This document shows, piece after piece, positions 14,792 through 23,003 of a stretch of 45,346 bases of DNA. The notes beneath the pieces are model-generated. The model made no database searches. It was not told the origin of the DNA and saw only the letters and a program-made list of their open reading frames with translations. Source of the DNA: JBQTKD01 sp052386455 (GTDB taxonomy: Bacteria; Actinomycetota; Actinomycetes; Sporichthyales; Sporichthyaceae); contig JBQTKD010000072.1 of NCBI GenBank assembly GCA_052386455.1, positions 1 through 45,346 of the forward strand, read 5' to 3'. Position numbers and translations under genes: made by a program. Each line of letters begins with the position of its first letter. Position 1 is the stretch's first letter.

Positions 14792-15961
14792 ATGCGATTG
14801 CTGCACAGCTCGGACTGGCATCTCGGCCGCAGCCTGCACCGGGCGGATCTGCTCGGCGCCCAGGCCGCCTTCGTCGACCACCTCGTCGAGTTGGTTGCGT
14901 CCGAACGAATCGACGTGGTGCTCGTCGCCGGGGACGTGTACGACCGGGCGCTGCCGCCGGTGGACGCCGTCGACCTCTACGACGAGGCCATGTTCCGGCT
15001 GACCTCGGCCGGGGCGAAGGTCGTGGTCATCAGCGGCAACCACGACTCGGCGACCCGGCTCGGGGTGAACTCGCGCGTCCTCGAAGGCGGCGGCCTGTAC
15101 CTGCGCACGCGGCCGGAGAAGGCGGGCGAGCCCGTACTGCTCGGGGACGAGCACGGCCCGGTCGCGCTGTACCCGATTCCGTACCTGGAGCCCGCCGCCG
15201 TGGCCACCGGCGCGGGCGTGGACCGCACGCACGTCGCGGTCCTGGGCGCGGCGGCGAATGCGGCGCGGGCGGATCTCGCCACTCGGCCGGGGCTGCGCTC
15301 GGTCGCCCTGGCGCACGGCTGGGTGAACGGGGGCGCCGCCTCGGCGTCGGAGCGCGACGTGTCGGTCGGTGGAGTCGCGGCGGTGCCCACCTCGCTGTTC
15401 GACGGCTTCGACTACGTGGCCCTCGGCCATCTCCACGGCCCGCAGACCCTGGCGCCGCACCTGCGGTACAGCGGATCTCCCCTGCCGTACTCCTTCTCCG
15501 AGGCGGGGCACACCAAGGCCAGCTGGCTGGTCGAGCTCGACGCCACGGGCCTGTGCCGCGTGGAGTCCGTGCCCGCACCGGTGTTCCGCCGGCTCGGCAC
15601 GCTGCGCGGCACGCTCGCCGAGCTGCTCGCCGACCCGGCCCACGCCGGGCTCGAGAACGACTTCGTGGCCGCCACCGTCACCGACGCCGTCCGGCCCGAG
15701 GCGCCGATGGACCGGCTGCGCGCCCGCTTCCCGCACGCGTTGACCTTGACGTTCGAGCCGGAGGGCGTGGCCACGGACGAGCGGAGCTACGCCGAGCGCG
15801 TGCGCGGTCGCAGCGATCTGGACCTCGCGCTGGACTTCGTGACGCTGGTCCGCGGCGCCGCGGCCGAGGCGGCCGAGGCTGCCCTGCTCGGCCAGGCCTT
15901 CGAGTGCGTGCGCATCGCCGAGGACCAGGACCCGCTCGCGGCCACGGTCGGTGCCGCATGA
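14792..15961 (+). CDS. sbcD: Exonuclease SbcCD subunit D
   Basis: 389 residues. Mn-dependent nuclease subunit of the SbcCD (Mre11–Rad50-like) complex that opens DNA hairpins and processes blocked ends. The phosphoesterase motifs are all present: S-S-D-W-H-L-G-R at 6-13, G-D-V-Y-D-R at 48-53, S-G-N-H-D-S near 83-88, H-G-W near 174 and G-H-L-H-G-P near 212. The TGA at its end is inside a GAGCGA-rich spacer before sbcC. Confidence 0.96.
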   Translation: MRLLHSSDWHLGRSLHRADLLGAQAAFVDHLVELVASERIDVVLVAGDVYDRALPPVDAVDLYDEAMFRLTSAGAKVVVISGNHDSATRLGVNSRVLEGGGLYLRTRPEKAGEPVLLGDEHGPVALYPIPYLEPAAVATGAGVDRTHVAVLGAAANAARADLATRPGLRSVALAHGWVNGGAASASERDVSVGGVAAVPTSLFDGFDYVALGHLHGPQTLAPHLRYSGSPLPYSFSEAGHTKASWLVELDATGLCRVESVPAPVFRRLGTLRGTLAELLADPAHAGLENDFVAATVTDAVRPEAPMDRLRARFPHALTLTFEPEGVATDERSYAERVRGRSDLDLALDFVTLVRGAAAEAAEAALLGQAFECVRIAEDQDPLAATVGAA

Positions 15962-15963
15962 GC

Positions 15964-16026
15964 GAGCGAAGCGAGCGCAGCAAACAGAGCGCCATCTGGC
16001 CTCGTGCGCGCGCCGAGCGAAGCGAG
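15964..16026. repeat. Pair of GAGCGAAGCGAG repeats in the sbcD–sbcC spacer
   Basis: The 12-base word GAGCGAAGCGAG occurs at 15964-15975 and again at 16015-16026. It fills most of the 73-bp gap between two genes normally adjacent in an operon. Related GAGCGA/GACGAG words occur near 31.7 kb and 42.87 kb. Function unknown. Confidence 0.6.
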
Positions 16027-16034
16027 GCCCGCGC

Positions 16035-19000
16035 ATGAGGCCCCACTTCCTGAAGGTCACGGCGTTCGGCGCGTTCGCCGAGACGGTGCGCGTCGACTTC
16101 GACGACCTCGCCGCAGGCGGGCTGTTCCTCCTGCACGGCGAGACGGGCGCGGGCAAGACAACCCTCCTGGACGCGCTCGGCTTCGCGCTCTACGGACGTG
16201 TGCCCGGCACCCGCTGGGAAGCCAAACGGCTGCGCTCGGACCACGCGGCCGCAGCCGCCGCCACGTCCGTCTGCCTGGAGGCCACCCTCGGCGGGCAGCG
16301 GCTGCGCATCACTCGCCGCCCGGCGCAGGAGCGTGCCAAGAAGCACGGCGGCGGTACCACCACCGAGCAGGCGAGCGTCCTGCTCGAGCGGTGGAACGGC
16401 ACCGCCTGGGAGACCCTCTCGTCGCGGGTGGCCGAGGCGGACCTGGAGATCGCCGACCGCGTCGGCATGACGGCGGATCAGTTTTTTCAGGTGATCATGC
16501 TTCCGCAGGGAAAGTTCGCGGATTTCCTCCGGGCGGACTCGAAGGACCGCGCCGAGCTGCTGAAGAAGCTCTTCGGCACCCAGCGCTTCGCGGACGTGGA
16601 ACGCTGGCTTGCCGAGCGTGCGCGGCGTACCGGCACCGAGCTGAGCGCCCACCTGACCGAGATCGACAAGGCCGCCGCCCTCGTCGCGCAGCACGCCGAG
16701 GTCGAGGCACCCGCCGGTGTCCCGGAAGCCGTGTGGGCCACCGACCTGTTGATGCAGCACGAGGCCGGCGTAACGGCCGCCAGGCGCTATCTCGAAACCG
16801 CGACCGCGGCGCTGACCACGGCGCGCGCCAGCGCCGAGGCGACACGCACGCTTGCGTCCCGGCAGGAAAAGCGGCGTACGGCCGAGGCACACCGGCGGGA
16901 GCTGACGGCGGCGGCCGGCCCGATCGACGCGCTCGCCCTGGTGGCCGACGCGGCCGCCCGGGCCGCGGAGGTCGCGCCCGCCCTGCGTGCCGTCGGCGAG
17001 GCGGCGGCCGCCCTGGACACGTCCCGCAACGCTGCGGCCCTCGCGGTGAAGCACGCGGCCGATCTGATCGCGGCGGCCACGGCGCCGGAGGCGCCCGCAG
17101 CCACCACGCCCGCCGCACTGCGGCAGGTCGCCAAGGACCAGGACAGACACCGCGGTGCGTTGGAGCAGCTCAAGTCGCTCGCCGGCGAGGCGGACGCGGA
17201 AGACCTCGCCGCAGAGCGGGCGCTCGCCGCGGCCGCGGCCGCCCGCGCCTCGGCGAACGCCGCCGGGGTCCGCCGGGAAGAGCTCGCGGCGCAACGGGAG
17301 GGACTGGTGGCACGGCGCGAGGCGGCAGTCGCGGCCGCTGCGGCCTGGACCGCCGCGGATCAACGTGCCCGCGCCCTGGCCGCAGCCGCCGAGGTCCGTC
17401 CCCAGCTGGCGCGCGCAGAGCACGGGTGCATCGATCTGACACGGCGTCAGCAGGAAGCCAAGGAGCTCGAACTCCAGCGCCGCGGCGAGTACCTGACCGT
17501 GCGCGAGGCTCGAATCGACGCCATGCGCGTCGAGTTGGCTGCGCTTCTAGTGGACGACGCCCCCTGCCTGGTGTGCGGCTCGCTTGACCACCCCGACGTA
17601 CCGCAGATGTCCGCCGAACAGGTGGGCATGGACGTCGAGGACGCGGCAGCCGACCGGTTCCGGGAGGCGGAGAAGATCGCCACAGGACTCGCCGGCGATC
17701 TGAAGGCGGCGAGCGAAGCCCTCGGATCGCTCCAGACGCGCTGGGCGGCGGTCGTGGCCGAACTCGCCGAGTTCGAACTCGAACCCGATGTCGTCGGCAC
17801 GACGGTGGCGGCGAAGCAGGCCAAGGAACAGGCCGCCGTCCTGAAGCGGACGGCTGCGACCCTGGGCGAAGCCGACGCCGACCTGACCGCGCTAGACACC
17901 AAACTGATCGCGCTTGCCGCCGCAATCGCCAGTACCGAGGCGGACGCGGCCGCACACGACCGCGAAGCCCGAGCCGCACGCGATCGCGCCGGCGCACGCC
18001 GTGCCGAGCTCCTGACCCAACTGGGCGAGAGTCCGGATCTCGCCACTGCGGTGGACCGTGCGGGCCGCCTCGCGGAAGCGGCCGAGGCGGCGGCCGCGGC
18101 GCTCGAGAACGTCGAGCGGGCCGGGCGCACATTGACCGCAGCCGAACTCGAGGCGCGCCGTGCGAGTGCCGCAGCGGGCTTCTGCACGACCCCCGGTTCC
18201 GACGGCGCCGACGCGTGCGGGGACGTCGCCGCGGCCGGGGCGGCGTTGCGGGAGGCGGGGTGGCGCGCGGACGCGGCGGAGCGGATCGCCGCGCACCGGG
18301 ATGCCTGCGCGGGAAACTCCGCGTTGCTCGCCGACCCAGAACTGTCCGTCGATCTGTCGCGCCCGGCGGACGCCGCGGCCGCCGAACTCGTGGAGCGGGC
18401 CGCCCACGCCGAGCACGAGGCCGCGCTTCTCGCCCAGGGCCGCGCCGAACGCCAGGTCCAGGGGCTTTCCCGGACGGTGCCCGCACTCACCGCGCTGCTC
18501 GAGCGCCTGCCAGAACTGCAGCACCGGGCCCACACTGCCAAGTCGGTATCGGATCTGACGGCCGGTCAGGGAGCGAACTCGAAGCGCATGGCACTCTCCG
18601 CGTTCGTCCTCGCCGCGCGTCTCGAGGAGATCGCGCAGGTCGCGAGCGGACATCTGAGTCGAATGAGCGAAGGCAGGTACTCGCTCATCCACACGGACGA
18701 AGGTCGGGACGCCCGCAAGAAGGCGGGTCTCGGTCTACTGGTTCTGGACAACTGGACCGGCAAGCACCGGGATACCGCGACCCTGTCCGGAGGGGAGACC
18801 TTCGAGGCGAGCCTGGCGTTGGCGTTGGCGTTGGCGGACGTCGTGTGCGGCGAGGCCGGCGGCACCCGCCTGGAATCGCTGTTTGTCGACGAAGGCTTCG
18901 GCTCGCTCGATGAAACCACCCTCGACCGGGTCATGGACGTCCTCGACGGTCTGCGCGCCGGCGGGCGCGCAGTCGGCATCGTGAGCCACGTATCGGAACT

Positions 19001-19073
19001 GAAGCAGCGCATCCCGAACCGCCTGCACGTGATCAAGCGGGAGACCGGGAGCACGGTCGCGGTATCGGCATGA
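16035..19073 (+). CDS. sbcC: Exonuclease SbcCD subunit C (SMC-like ATPase)
   Basis: 1012 residues. ATPase arm of the SbcCD complex. Walker A is H-G-E-T-G-A-G-K-T-T near 37-46; long Ala/Glu/Arg-rich coiled coils fill about 200-510 and 550-850; the zinc hook is P-C-L-V-C-G near 515; the ABC signature L-S-G-G-E-T-F-E-A-S and Walker B S-L-F-V-D-E-G-F-G-S-L-D are close to the C-terminus. ATG 16035 begins the conserved M-R-P-H-x-L-x-V-x-A-F-G-A-F; the open frame upstream from 15951 only reads the repeat spacer. Confidence 0.95.
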   Translation: MRPHFLKVTAFGAFAETVRVDFDDLAAGGLFLLHGETGAGKTTLLDALGFALYGRVPGTRWEAKRLRSDHAAAAAATSVCLEATLGGQRLRITRRPAQERAKKHGGGTTTEQASVLLERWNGTAWETLSSRVAEADLEIADRVGMTADQFFQVIMLPQGKFADFLRADSKDRAELLKKLFGTQRFADVERWLAERARRTGTELSAHLTEIDKAAALVAQHAEVEAPAGVPEAVWATDLLMQHEAGVTAARRYLETATAALTTARASAEATRTLASRQEKRRTAEAHRRELTAAAGPIDALALVADAAARAAEVAPALRAVGEAAAALDTSRNAAALAVKHAADLIAAATAPEAPAATTPAALRQVAKDQDRHRGALEQLKSLAGEADAEDLAAERALAAAAAARASANAAGVRREELAAQREGLVARREAAVAAAAAWTAADQRARALAAAAEVRPQLARAEHGCIDLTRRQQEAKELELQRRGEYLTVREARIDAMRVELAALLVDDAPCLVCGSLDHPDVPQMSAEQVGMDVEDAAADRFREAEKIATGLAGDLKAASEALGSLQTRWAAVVAELAEFELEPDVVGTTVAAKQAKEQAAVLKRTAATLGEADADLTALDTKLIALAAAIASTEADAAAHDREARAARDRAGARRAELLTQLGESPDLATAVDRAGRLAEAAEAAAAALENVERAGRTLTAAELEARRASAAAGFCTTPGSDGADACGDVAAAGAALREAGWRADAAERIAAHRDACAGNSALLADPELSVDLSRPADAAAAELVERAAHAEHEAALLAQGRAERQVQGLSRTVPALTALLERLPELQHRAHTAKSVSDLTAGQGANSKRMALSAFVLAARLEEIAQVASGHLSRMSEGRYSLIHTDEGRDARKKAGLGLLVLDNWTGKHRDTATLSGGETFEASLALALALADVVCGEAGGTRLESLFVDEGFGSLDETTLDRVMDVLDGLRAGGRAVGIVSHVSELKQRIPNRLHVIKRETGSTVAVSA

Positions 19074-19084
19074 CCGTCGACTCT

Positions 19085-19102
19085 GATACCGAGTTAGGTA
19101 TC
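19085..19102. promoter_or_regulatory. Operator palindrome of the RHH–MazF operon
   Basis: GATACC-GAGTTA-GGTATC is a perfect 6-bp inverted repeat with a 6-bp spacer, ending 8 bases before the antitoxin ATG. Its right half overlaps TATCGT (19099-19104), a TANNNT -10 placed 6 bases before the ATG. Binding by the RHH antitoxin would block transcription directly, as is usual for toxin–antitoxin autoregulation. Confidence 0.65.
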
Positions 19103-19110
19103 GTTCATGT

Positions 19111-19380
19111 ATGACAAAGGCGATGACCGTTCGGTTGGACGCGGACACCGACCGCATGCTCGACGAGCTGTCCGTAGGGCAGCGCAGCAGGTCGGCGGCC
19201 GTTCAGGATGCGATCCGACAGGCCTGGGATCGCCTACAGGAGGAGAAGTTGGCTACCGCGTACCGGGGAGCCGTCGCGGACAACCCGCACTACCCGTACG
19301 AGTCCGCCGAGGAAGCAGCGTCCCTGCGTGCCCGACGGCGCCGGCGCGCTGCAGTCGAATCCGAGACCGGATTCGCGTGA
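19111..19380 (+). CDS. Ribbon-helix-helix antitoxin
   Basis: 89 residues. The N-terminal M-T-V-R-L-D-A-D-T-D-R-M-L-D-E-L followed by S-R-S-A-A-V-Q-D-A-I-R is a typical RHH DNA-binding unit. The second half is charged and less ordered (toxin-binding tail). It overlaps the toxin gene as GTGA. No Shine-Dalgarno is evident; a leaderless start is likely. ATG 19123 is an alternative start (M-T-V-R-L). It should neutralise the MazF-like partner and repress the operon. Confidence 0.88.
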   Translation: MTKAMTVRLDADTDRMLDELSVGQRSRSAAVQDAIRQAWDRLQEEKLATAYRGAVADNPHYPYESAEEAASLRARRRRRAAVESETGFA

Positions 19381-19688
19381 GCGGGCCGGTTGCGCGCGGT
19401 CAGGTCTACTGGGCCGACCTGGGCTACGGGCCCAAGCCGTGGTTGGTGGTGTCCAACAACGGTCGCAATCGCGTCCTCTCGGAGATCGTCGCCGTGCGGA
19501 TCACCACGACCGCTCGCGACCTGCCGACGTGGGTCGAGCTCGGATCGGCCGATCCGCTGGTCGGCCACGTGAACGCCGACTGCATCGAGCAGTTGCACAA
19601 GGACGAGTTGGCCGACCTGCTCGGATCGTTGAGCCGCACCACCATGCACCGGGTCGACCAGGCGCTTCGTCTCGCGCTCGCTCTCTGA
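19377..19688 (+). CDS. MazF/PemK-type mRNA interferase toxin
   Basis: 103 residues from GTG 19377. The N-terminal R-G-Q-V-Y-W-A-D-L-G, the K-P-W-L-V-V-S-N-N-x-R-N strand-loop and the D-C-I-E-Q-L-H-K-D-x-L block are features of the MazF fold. Such toxins cut single-stranded RNA at short sequences when the antitoxin is lost. Chromosomal pair with its own operator; nothing in the reading frame suggests inactivation. Confidence 0.9.
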   Translation: MSGPVARGQVYWADLGYGPKPWLVVSNNGRNRVLSEIVAVRITTTARDLPTWVELGSADPLVGHVNADCIEQLHKDELADLLGSLSRTTMHRVDQALRLALAL

Positions 19689-19758
19689 CATTCGGCACTG
19701 CGCCGGACACCCGGCGGCGGCGTACCCTCGGCGTGATCCACACCGTGGGAAGGCTGCC

Positions 19759-19887
19759 GTGGGCACGACCGCCGAGCGCAAGCGGCGCCGCGCCACGCCC
19801 GCGGACGCGGCCGTAGCCGTTGGGGCGGACCGGGCGACGTGGAACTGCGACTACACCTACCGTGCCGACGTCGCGGTGGACGGCTAG
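19759..19887 (+). CDS. Small hypothetical ORF, 42 residues
   Basis: GTG 19759 is preceded by GGAAGG about 6 bases upstream and opens a 42-codon frame ending TAG 19885-19887. The product is basic at the start (E-R-K-R-R-R) and ends W-N-C-D-Y-T-Y-R-A-D-V-A-V-D-G. No family recognised. Support is the ribosome binding site alone, so it may be non-coding. Confidence 0.35.
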   Translation: MGTTAERKRRRATPADAAVAVGADRATWNCDYTYRADVAVDG

Positions 19888-19942
19888 ACCGACCGGGTCT
19901 ACCCTCTGCGACACACGGGGCCGCCTCCACGAGGAGATGGCA

Positions 19943-20173
19943 ATGAGCGCTGCGCGCAGGACGTCGCACACGATCCACCGGTCGCCCGAACCGCGGCTTC
20001 AACTCGCGGTTCGCCGGTTCGACGTGATCGAACTCGCCGGGGCCGCGGTCGTTGTCCTGCTGATGGTCGCGGTCGCCCTGCTGCTGGTGCACGAGGCAGC
20101 GTCGGACCGACCGGAAGAAAACTTCCCGCCGCTGCCGTTCTCGGGCGGGACCCTCGAACAGCCGCTGCCCTAG
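19943..20173 (+). CDS. Small single-pass membrane protein
   Basis: 76 residues from ATG 19943, with GAGGAG about 6 bases upstream. A basic N-terminal half is followed by one hydrophobic helix (about 33-54, rich in A, V, L) and a Pro-rich tail of about 20 residues. It converges on hppD and both genes stop inside the shared palindrome CTAG (20170-20173). Unknown function; the transmembrane helix and ribosome site make it a credible gene. Confidence 0.6.
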   Translation: MSAARRTSHTIHRSPEPRLQLAVRRFDVIELAGAAVVVLLMVAVALLLVHEAASDRPEENFPPLPFSGGTLEQPLP

Positions 20174-21318
20174 AGGTTGCCGCGCAGGTCCTGTTCGCGC
20201 TCGATGGCCTCGAACAGGGCCTTGAAGTTGCCCTTGCCGAAGCCGGCGGAGCCGTGCCGCTCGATGAGTTCGAAGAAGACCGTCGGGCGGTCCTGGGCGG
20301 GGCGGGTGAAGATCTGCAGGAGGTATCCGTCTTCGTCGCGGTCGACGAGGATGCCGCGGGACTTCAGCTCCTCGACCGGCACGCGGATGGCGCCGATGCG
20401 GGCGCACAGCTCCGGATCGTCGTAGTAGCTCGCCGGGGTGGCGAGGAACTCCACGCCCGCCGCGCGCATCTCGTCGACCGCGGCCAGGATGTCCTCGGTC
20501 GCCAGCGCGACGTGCTGCACGCCGGGGCCGCCGTAGAACTCGAGGAACTCGTCGATCTGCGAGCGCTTCTTGCCCGCTGCCGGCTCGTTGAGCGGGAACT
20601 TCACCTTGCGGGCGCCGTCGGCCACGACCTTGGACATCAGCGCCGAGTACTCGGTGGCGATGTCCTCGCCGACGAACTCGGCAATGTTCGTGAAGCCCAT
20701 GACCCGGTTGTAGAAGCCGACCCACTCGTCCATGCGGCCCAGCTCGACGTTGCCGACGACGTGGTCGACGCCGACGAACACCCGGGGGCCGGGGCGGCCG
20801 ATCGGCGCGTGTGCAACGAAGCCGGGCAGGAACGGGCCGCGGTAGTCGGAGCGGTCGATCAGCGTGTGCCGGGTGGCGCCGTAGGTGGCGATCGCCGCGG
20901 TGACGACGCGTCCGTGCTCGTCCTCGACCACGGTCGGCGGCGTCAGGCCCCGAGCGCCGCGGGAGCACGCCAGCGCGTAGGCGTCCCAGACGTCGGGGAC
21001 CTCCAGGGCGATGTCGCGGACGCCGTCGCCGTGGTCGGCGACGTGCCAGGCGACGTCGGTGCCGCGGCGCACGGCGCCCGCGATCACGAATCGGGCGCTG
21101 CCGGACTCGAGGACGTACTCGACCACGTCGCGGTAGCCCTGCTCGGGACCGCGGTACGCGACGACGGTCATCCCGTAGGCGGTCGAGTAGAAGTACGCGG
21201 CCTGCCGGGCGTTGCCCACCTCGAACCGCAGGTGGTCGATCCCGAGCAGCTCGAACGGCTCGGGGGCGCAACCGGTGTGCAGCGTGACGACCGGGTCGAG
21301 CGGCGGGCGGGCCTTCAT
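20170..21318 (-). CDS. hppD: 4-Hydroxyphenylpyruvate dioxygenase
   Basis: 382 residues. Fe(II) enzyme of the VOC superfamily that turns 4-hydroxyphenylpyruvate into homogentisate in tyrosine degradation. The iron ligands are visible in G-V-D-H-V-V-G-N near 175, G-V-Q-H-V-A-L near 255 and F-F-E-L-I-E-R near 340; the C-terminal G-K-G-N-F-K-A-L-F-E-A-I-E gate helix is intact. It is divergent from an Lrp/AsnC regulator. No homogentisate dioxygenase is in the window, so the pathway continues elsewhere or the product feeds other uses. Confidence 0.96.
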   Translation of the reverse strand: MKARPPLDPVVTLHTGCAPEPFELLGIDHLRFEVGNARQAAYFYSTAYGMTVVAYRGPEQGYRDVVEYVLESGSARFVIAGAVRRGTDVAWHVADHGDGVRDIALEVPDVWDAYALACSRGARGLTPPTVVEDEHGRVVTAAIATYGATRHTLIDRSDYRGPFLPGFVAHAPIGRPGPRVFVGVDHVVGNVELGRMDEWVGFYNRVMGFTNIAEFVGEDIATEYSALMSKVVADGARKVKFPLNEPAAGKKRSQIDEFLEFYGGPGVQHVALATEDILAAVDEMRAAGVEFLATPASYYDDPELCARIGAIRVPVEELKSRGILVDRDEDGYLLQIFTRPAQDRPTVFFELIERHGSAGFGKGNFKALFEAIEREQDLRGNL

Positions 21319-21364
21319 CGTGGCGACCTCCGAGTCGGACGTCGCCCAACGATGACGGCGTCGG

Positions 21365-21447
21365 GCATTGTGCGCAATCGAACCCTAGATGGCTGGTCAT
21401 TTTGCACAGCAAATGCTGCGCTACGGTGGACAGAGTGCGCACAATGC
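21365..21447. promoter_or_regulatory. 12-bp inverted repeat flanking the hppD–Lrp intergenic region
   Basis: GCATTGTGCGCA at 21365-21376 is repeated in perfect inverted form, TGCGCACAATGC, at 21436-21447. Between them sits a smaller TTTGC-ACA-GCAAA palindrome at 21401-21413. The right copy ends 4 bases before the GTG of the Lrp gene and the left copy lies about 45 bases before the hppD start. The layout suggests binding and looping by the Lrp-type octamer. Confidence 0.65.
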
Positions 21448-21451
21448 TTGG

Positions 21452-21925
21452 GTGACCGTCGACGACCTGGACGCACAACTCGTGGACCTGCTCGCCACCG
21501 AGCCCCGCATTGGGGTGTTGGAGGCCTCGCGCCGGCTCGGCGTCGCCCGCGGCACCGTGCAGGCGCGCCTGGACCGACTCGCCCGCGAAGGCGTCGTCAC
21601 CGGGTACGGCCCGGACCTCGACCCGGCGGCCCTCGGGTACGGCGTCACCGCGTTCGTGACCCTGCAGATCGCCCAAGGCGCCGGGCACGACGCGGTCGCC
21701 GCCCACCTCTCGGCAATCCCCGAGGTCCTCGAGGCGCACACGATCTCCGGCGACATGGACGTCATGTGCCGCGTCGTCGCCCGCTCGAACGCGGACCTGC
21801 AGCGCGTCCTCGACCTCGTCCTCGCGGATCCGGCGATCCGCCGCAGCGCAACGACGATCGCGCTGGCGGCGCAGATCCCGCATCGGACCCTGCCCCTGCT
21901 GCAGGCGGCAGCCCAGCGGCGTTGA
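21452..21925 (+). CDS. Lrp/AsnC family transcriptional regulator
   Basis: 157 residues from GTG 21452. An N-terminal winged helix (D-D-L-D-A-Q-L-V-D-L-L, then A-S-R-R-L-G-V-A-R-G-T-V-Q-A-R-L-D-R-L) precedes an RAM-type ligand domain (V-L-E-A-H-T-I-S-G-D-M-D). The open frame goes back to 21389, but that would place the perfect inverted repeat inside the gene, and 157 residues is the family length. Its divergence from hppD suggests control of tyrosine catabolism by an amino acid or keto acid. Confidence 0.88.
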   Translation: MTVDDLDAQLVDLLATEPRIGVLEASRRLGVARGTVQARLDRLAREGVVTGYGPDLDPAALGYGVTAFVTLQIAQGAGHDAVAAHLSAIPEVLEAHTISGDMDVMCRVVARSNADLQRVLDLVLADPAIRRSATTIALAAQIPHRTLPLLQAAAQRR

Positions 21926-22057
21926 CCGGCCGATCTCACCCATCTGTCGACAACCCGACACATCCCGGGACATCTCAGCCTTAAGACGGACGATCCCGGG
22001 CCCCGGCGGGCGCAGAGTCTTCCCCACAGGCACGAAGAGCAGCCCGGGAGGTCGACA

Positions 22058-22987
22058 GTGTTGCGAACATCCATCGGCGGAGCGGCCGTTGCGCTCGGAA
22101 CGGTGCTGGCGACGGGCGTGGCGTTGGCCACGCCGCCGCACGGCGTCGCGACGTTCGACAACGTCGCCCGCGGACCCGCCGTGGGCGCGGCAACGGCGAG
22201 CGTCGCGCCGGGAACCGGCGCCTACATGGGGACCTACACGCTGACCCCCGGCTCGAGCACGGGATGGCGCACCCAACCTGGCATGACGGTGCTCGCGGTC
22301 ACCTCGGGGACGGTGAAGGTCGTTTCCGCCGCCGGCTGCGCGGCTCGCGAGTACGCCGCTCCCGAGGTCGCCGTGCTGCCGGCGGGCACCCTGCACGTCA
22401 GCAACACCGCGAGTTCCAACGCCGCGCTGATCGGCTACTTCGACGGCCTCGGCACGACGACCGGCCGCCCCCTGCTGGAGGGGAAGGCGGCCAAGGCACC
22501 CGCAGGCTGCGCGAGCGGCTCGCACCGGGCGGCTGCCGCAGGCGTGAGCGCCACCGACCTCGGCCAGGGCCTGTGGGGGAAGATCGGGACGGGTCCGGCC
22601 CATTCGCACATCGCAGCGGCGCGGTCCAAGGTCCCCGACGGCGCAGACGTCCTGATCGTGAACATCGACAACGTCCTGCCGGGTACCTCCACCGGCTGGT
22701 ACCGGCACTCCCCCGGCATCGCGTTCCAGCTCAAGGGCACGAGCGAGACCTACGTCGCGACCGACACTGGCTGCGCCAAGGTCGAGGAGAACGTCGCGGG
22801 CGACGCCGTGTCCCACGTCCACCACGACCTGCACCTGGTGCGCGTCCCCGAGAACTCCGAGCCCGCCACGTTCCTGACCATGTACTGGGGCATGGGCGCC
22901 GACCGCACCGGCAAGCCGGGGCTGCTCAACTTCGCCGAGGCGAACGACTTCACCCCGTTCCTGCCGCCCGGCTGCACGGTCTTCTAG
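22058..22987 (+). CDS. Secreted protein with two repeated cupin-like halves
   Basis: 309 residues from GTG 22058, with GGGAGG 7 bases upstream. Residues 1-24 are a signal peptide ending A-L-A-T-P. The mature part has two similar halves: P-G-S-S-T-G-W-R-T-Q-P-G-M in the first and P-G-T-S-T-G-W-Y-R-H-S-P-G-I in the second, each starting a beta-strand block with a conserved Cys. This resembles a tandem cupin, but clear metal ligands are not evident in half one; half two has H-V-H-H-D-L-H. Followed after 16 bases by a Rieske gene. Confidence 0.75.
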   Translation: MLRTSIGGAAVALGTVLATGVALATPPHGVATFDNVARGPAVGAATASVAPGTGAYMGTYTLTPGSSTGWRTQPGMTVLAVTSGTVKVVSAAGCAAREYAAPEVAVLPAGTLHVSNTASSNAALIGYFDGLGTTTGRPLLEGKAAKAPAGCASGSHRAAAAGVSATDLGQGLWGKIGTGPAHSHIAAARSKVPDGADVLIVNIDNVLPGTSTGWYRHSPGIAFQLKGTSETYVATDTGCAKVEENVAGDAVSHVHHDLHLVRVPENSEPATFLTMYWGMGADRTGKPGLLNFAEANDFTPFLPPGCTVF

Positions 22988-23003
22988 CGGCCCCGAGGAT
23001 CCC

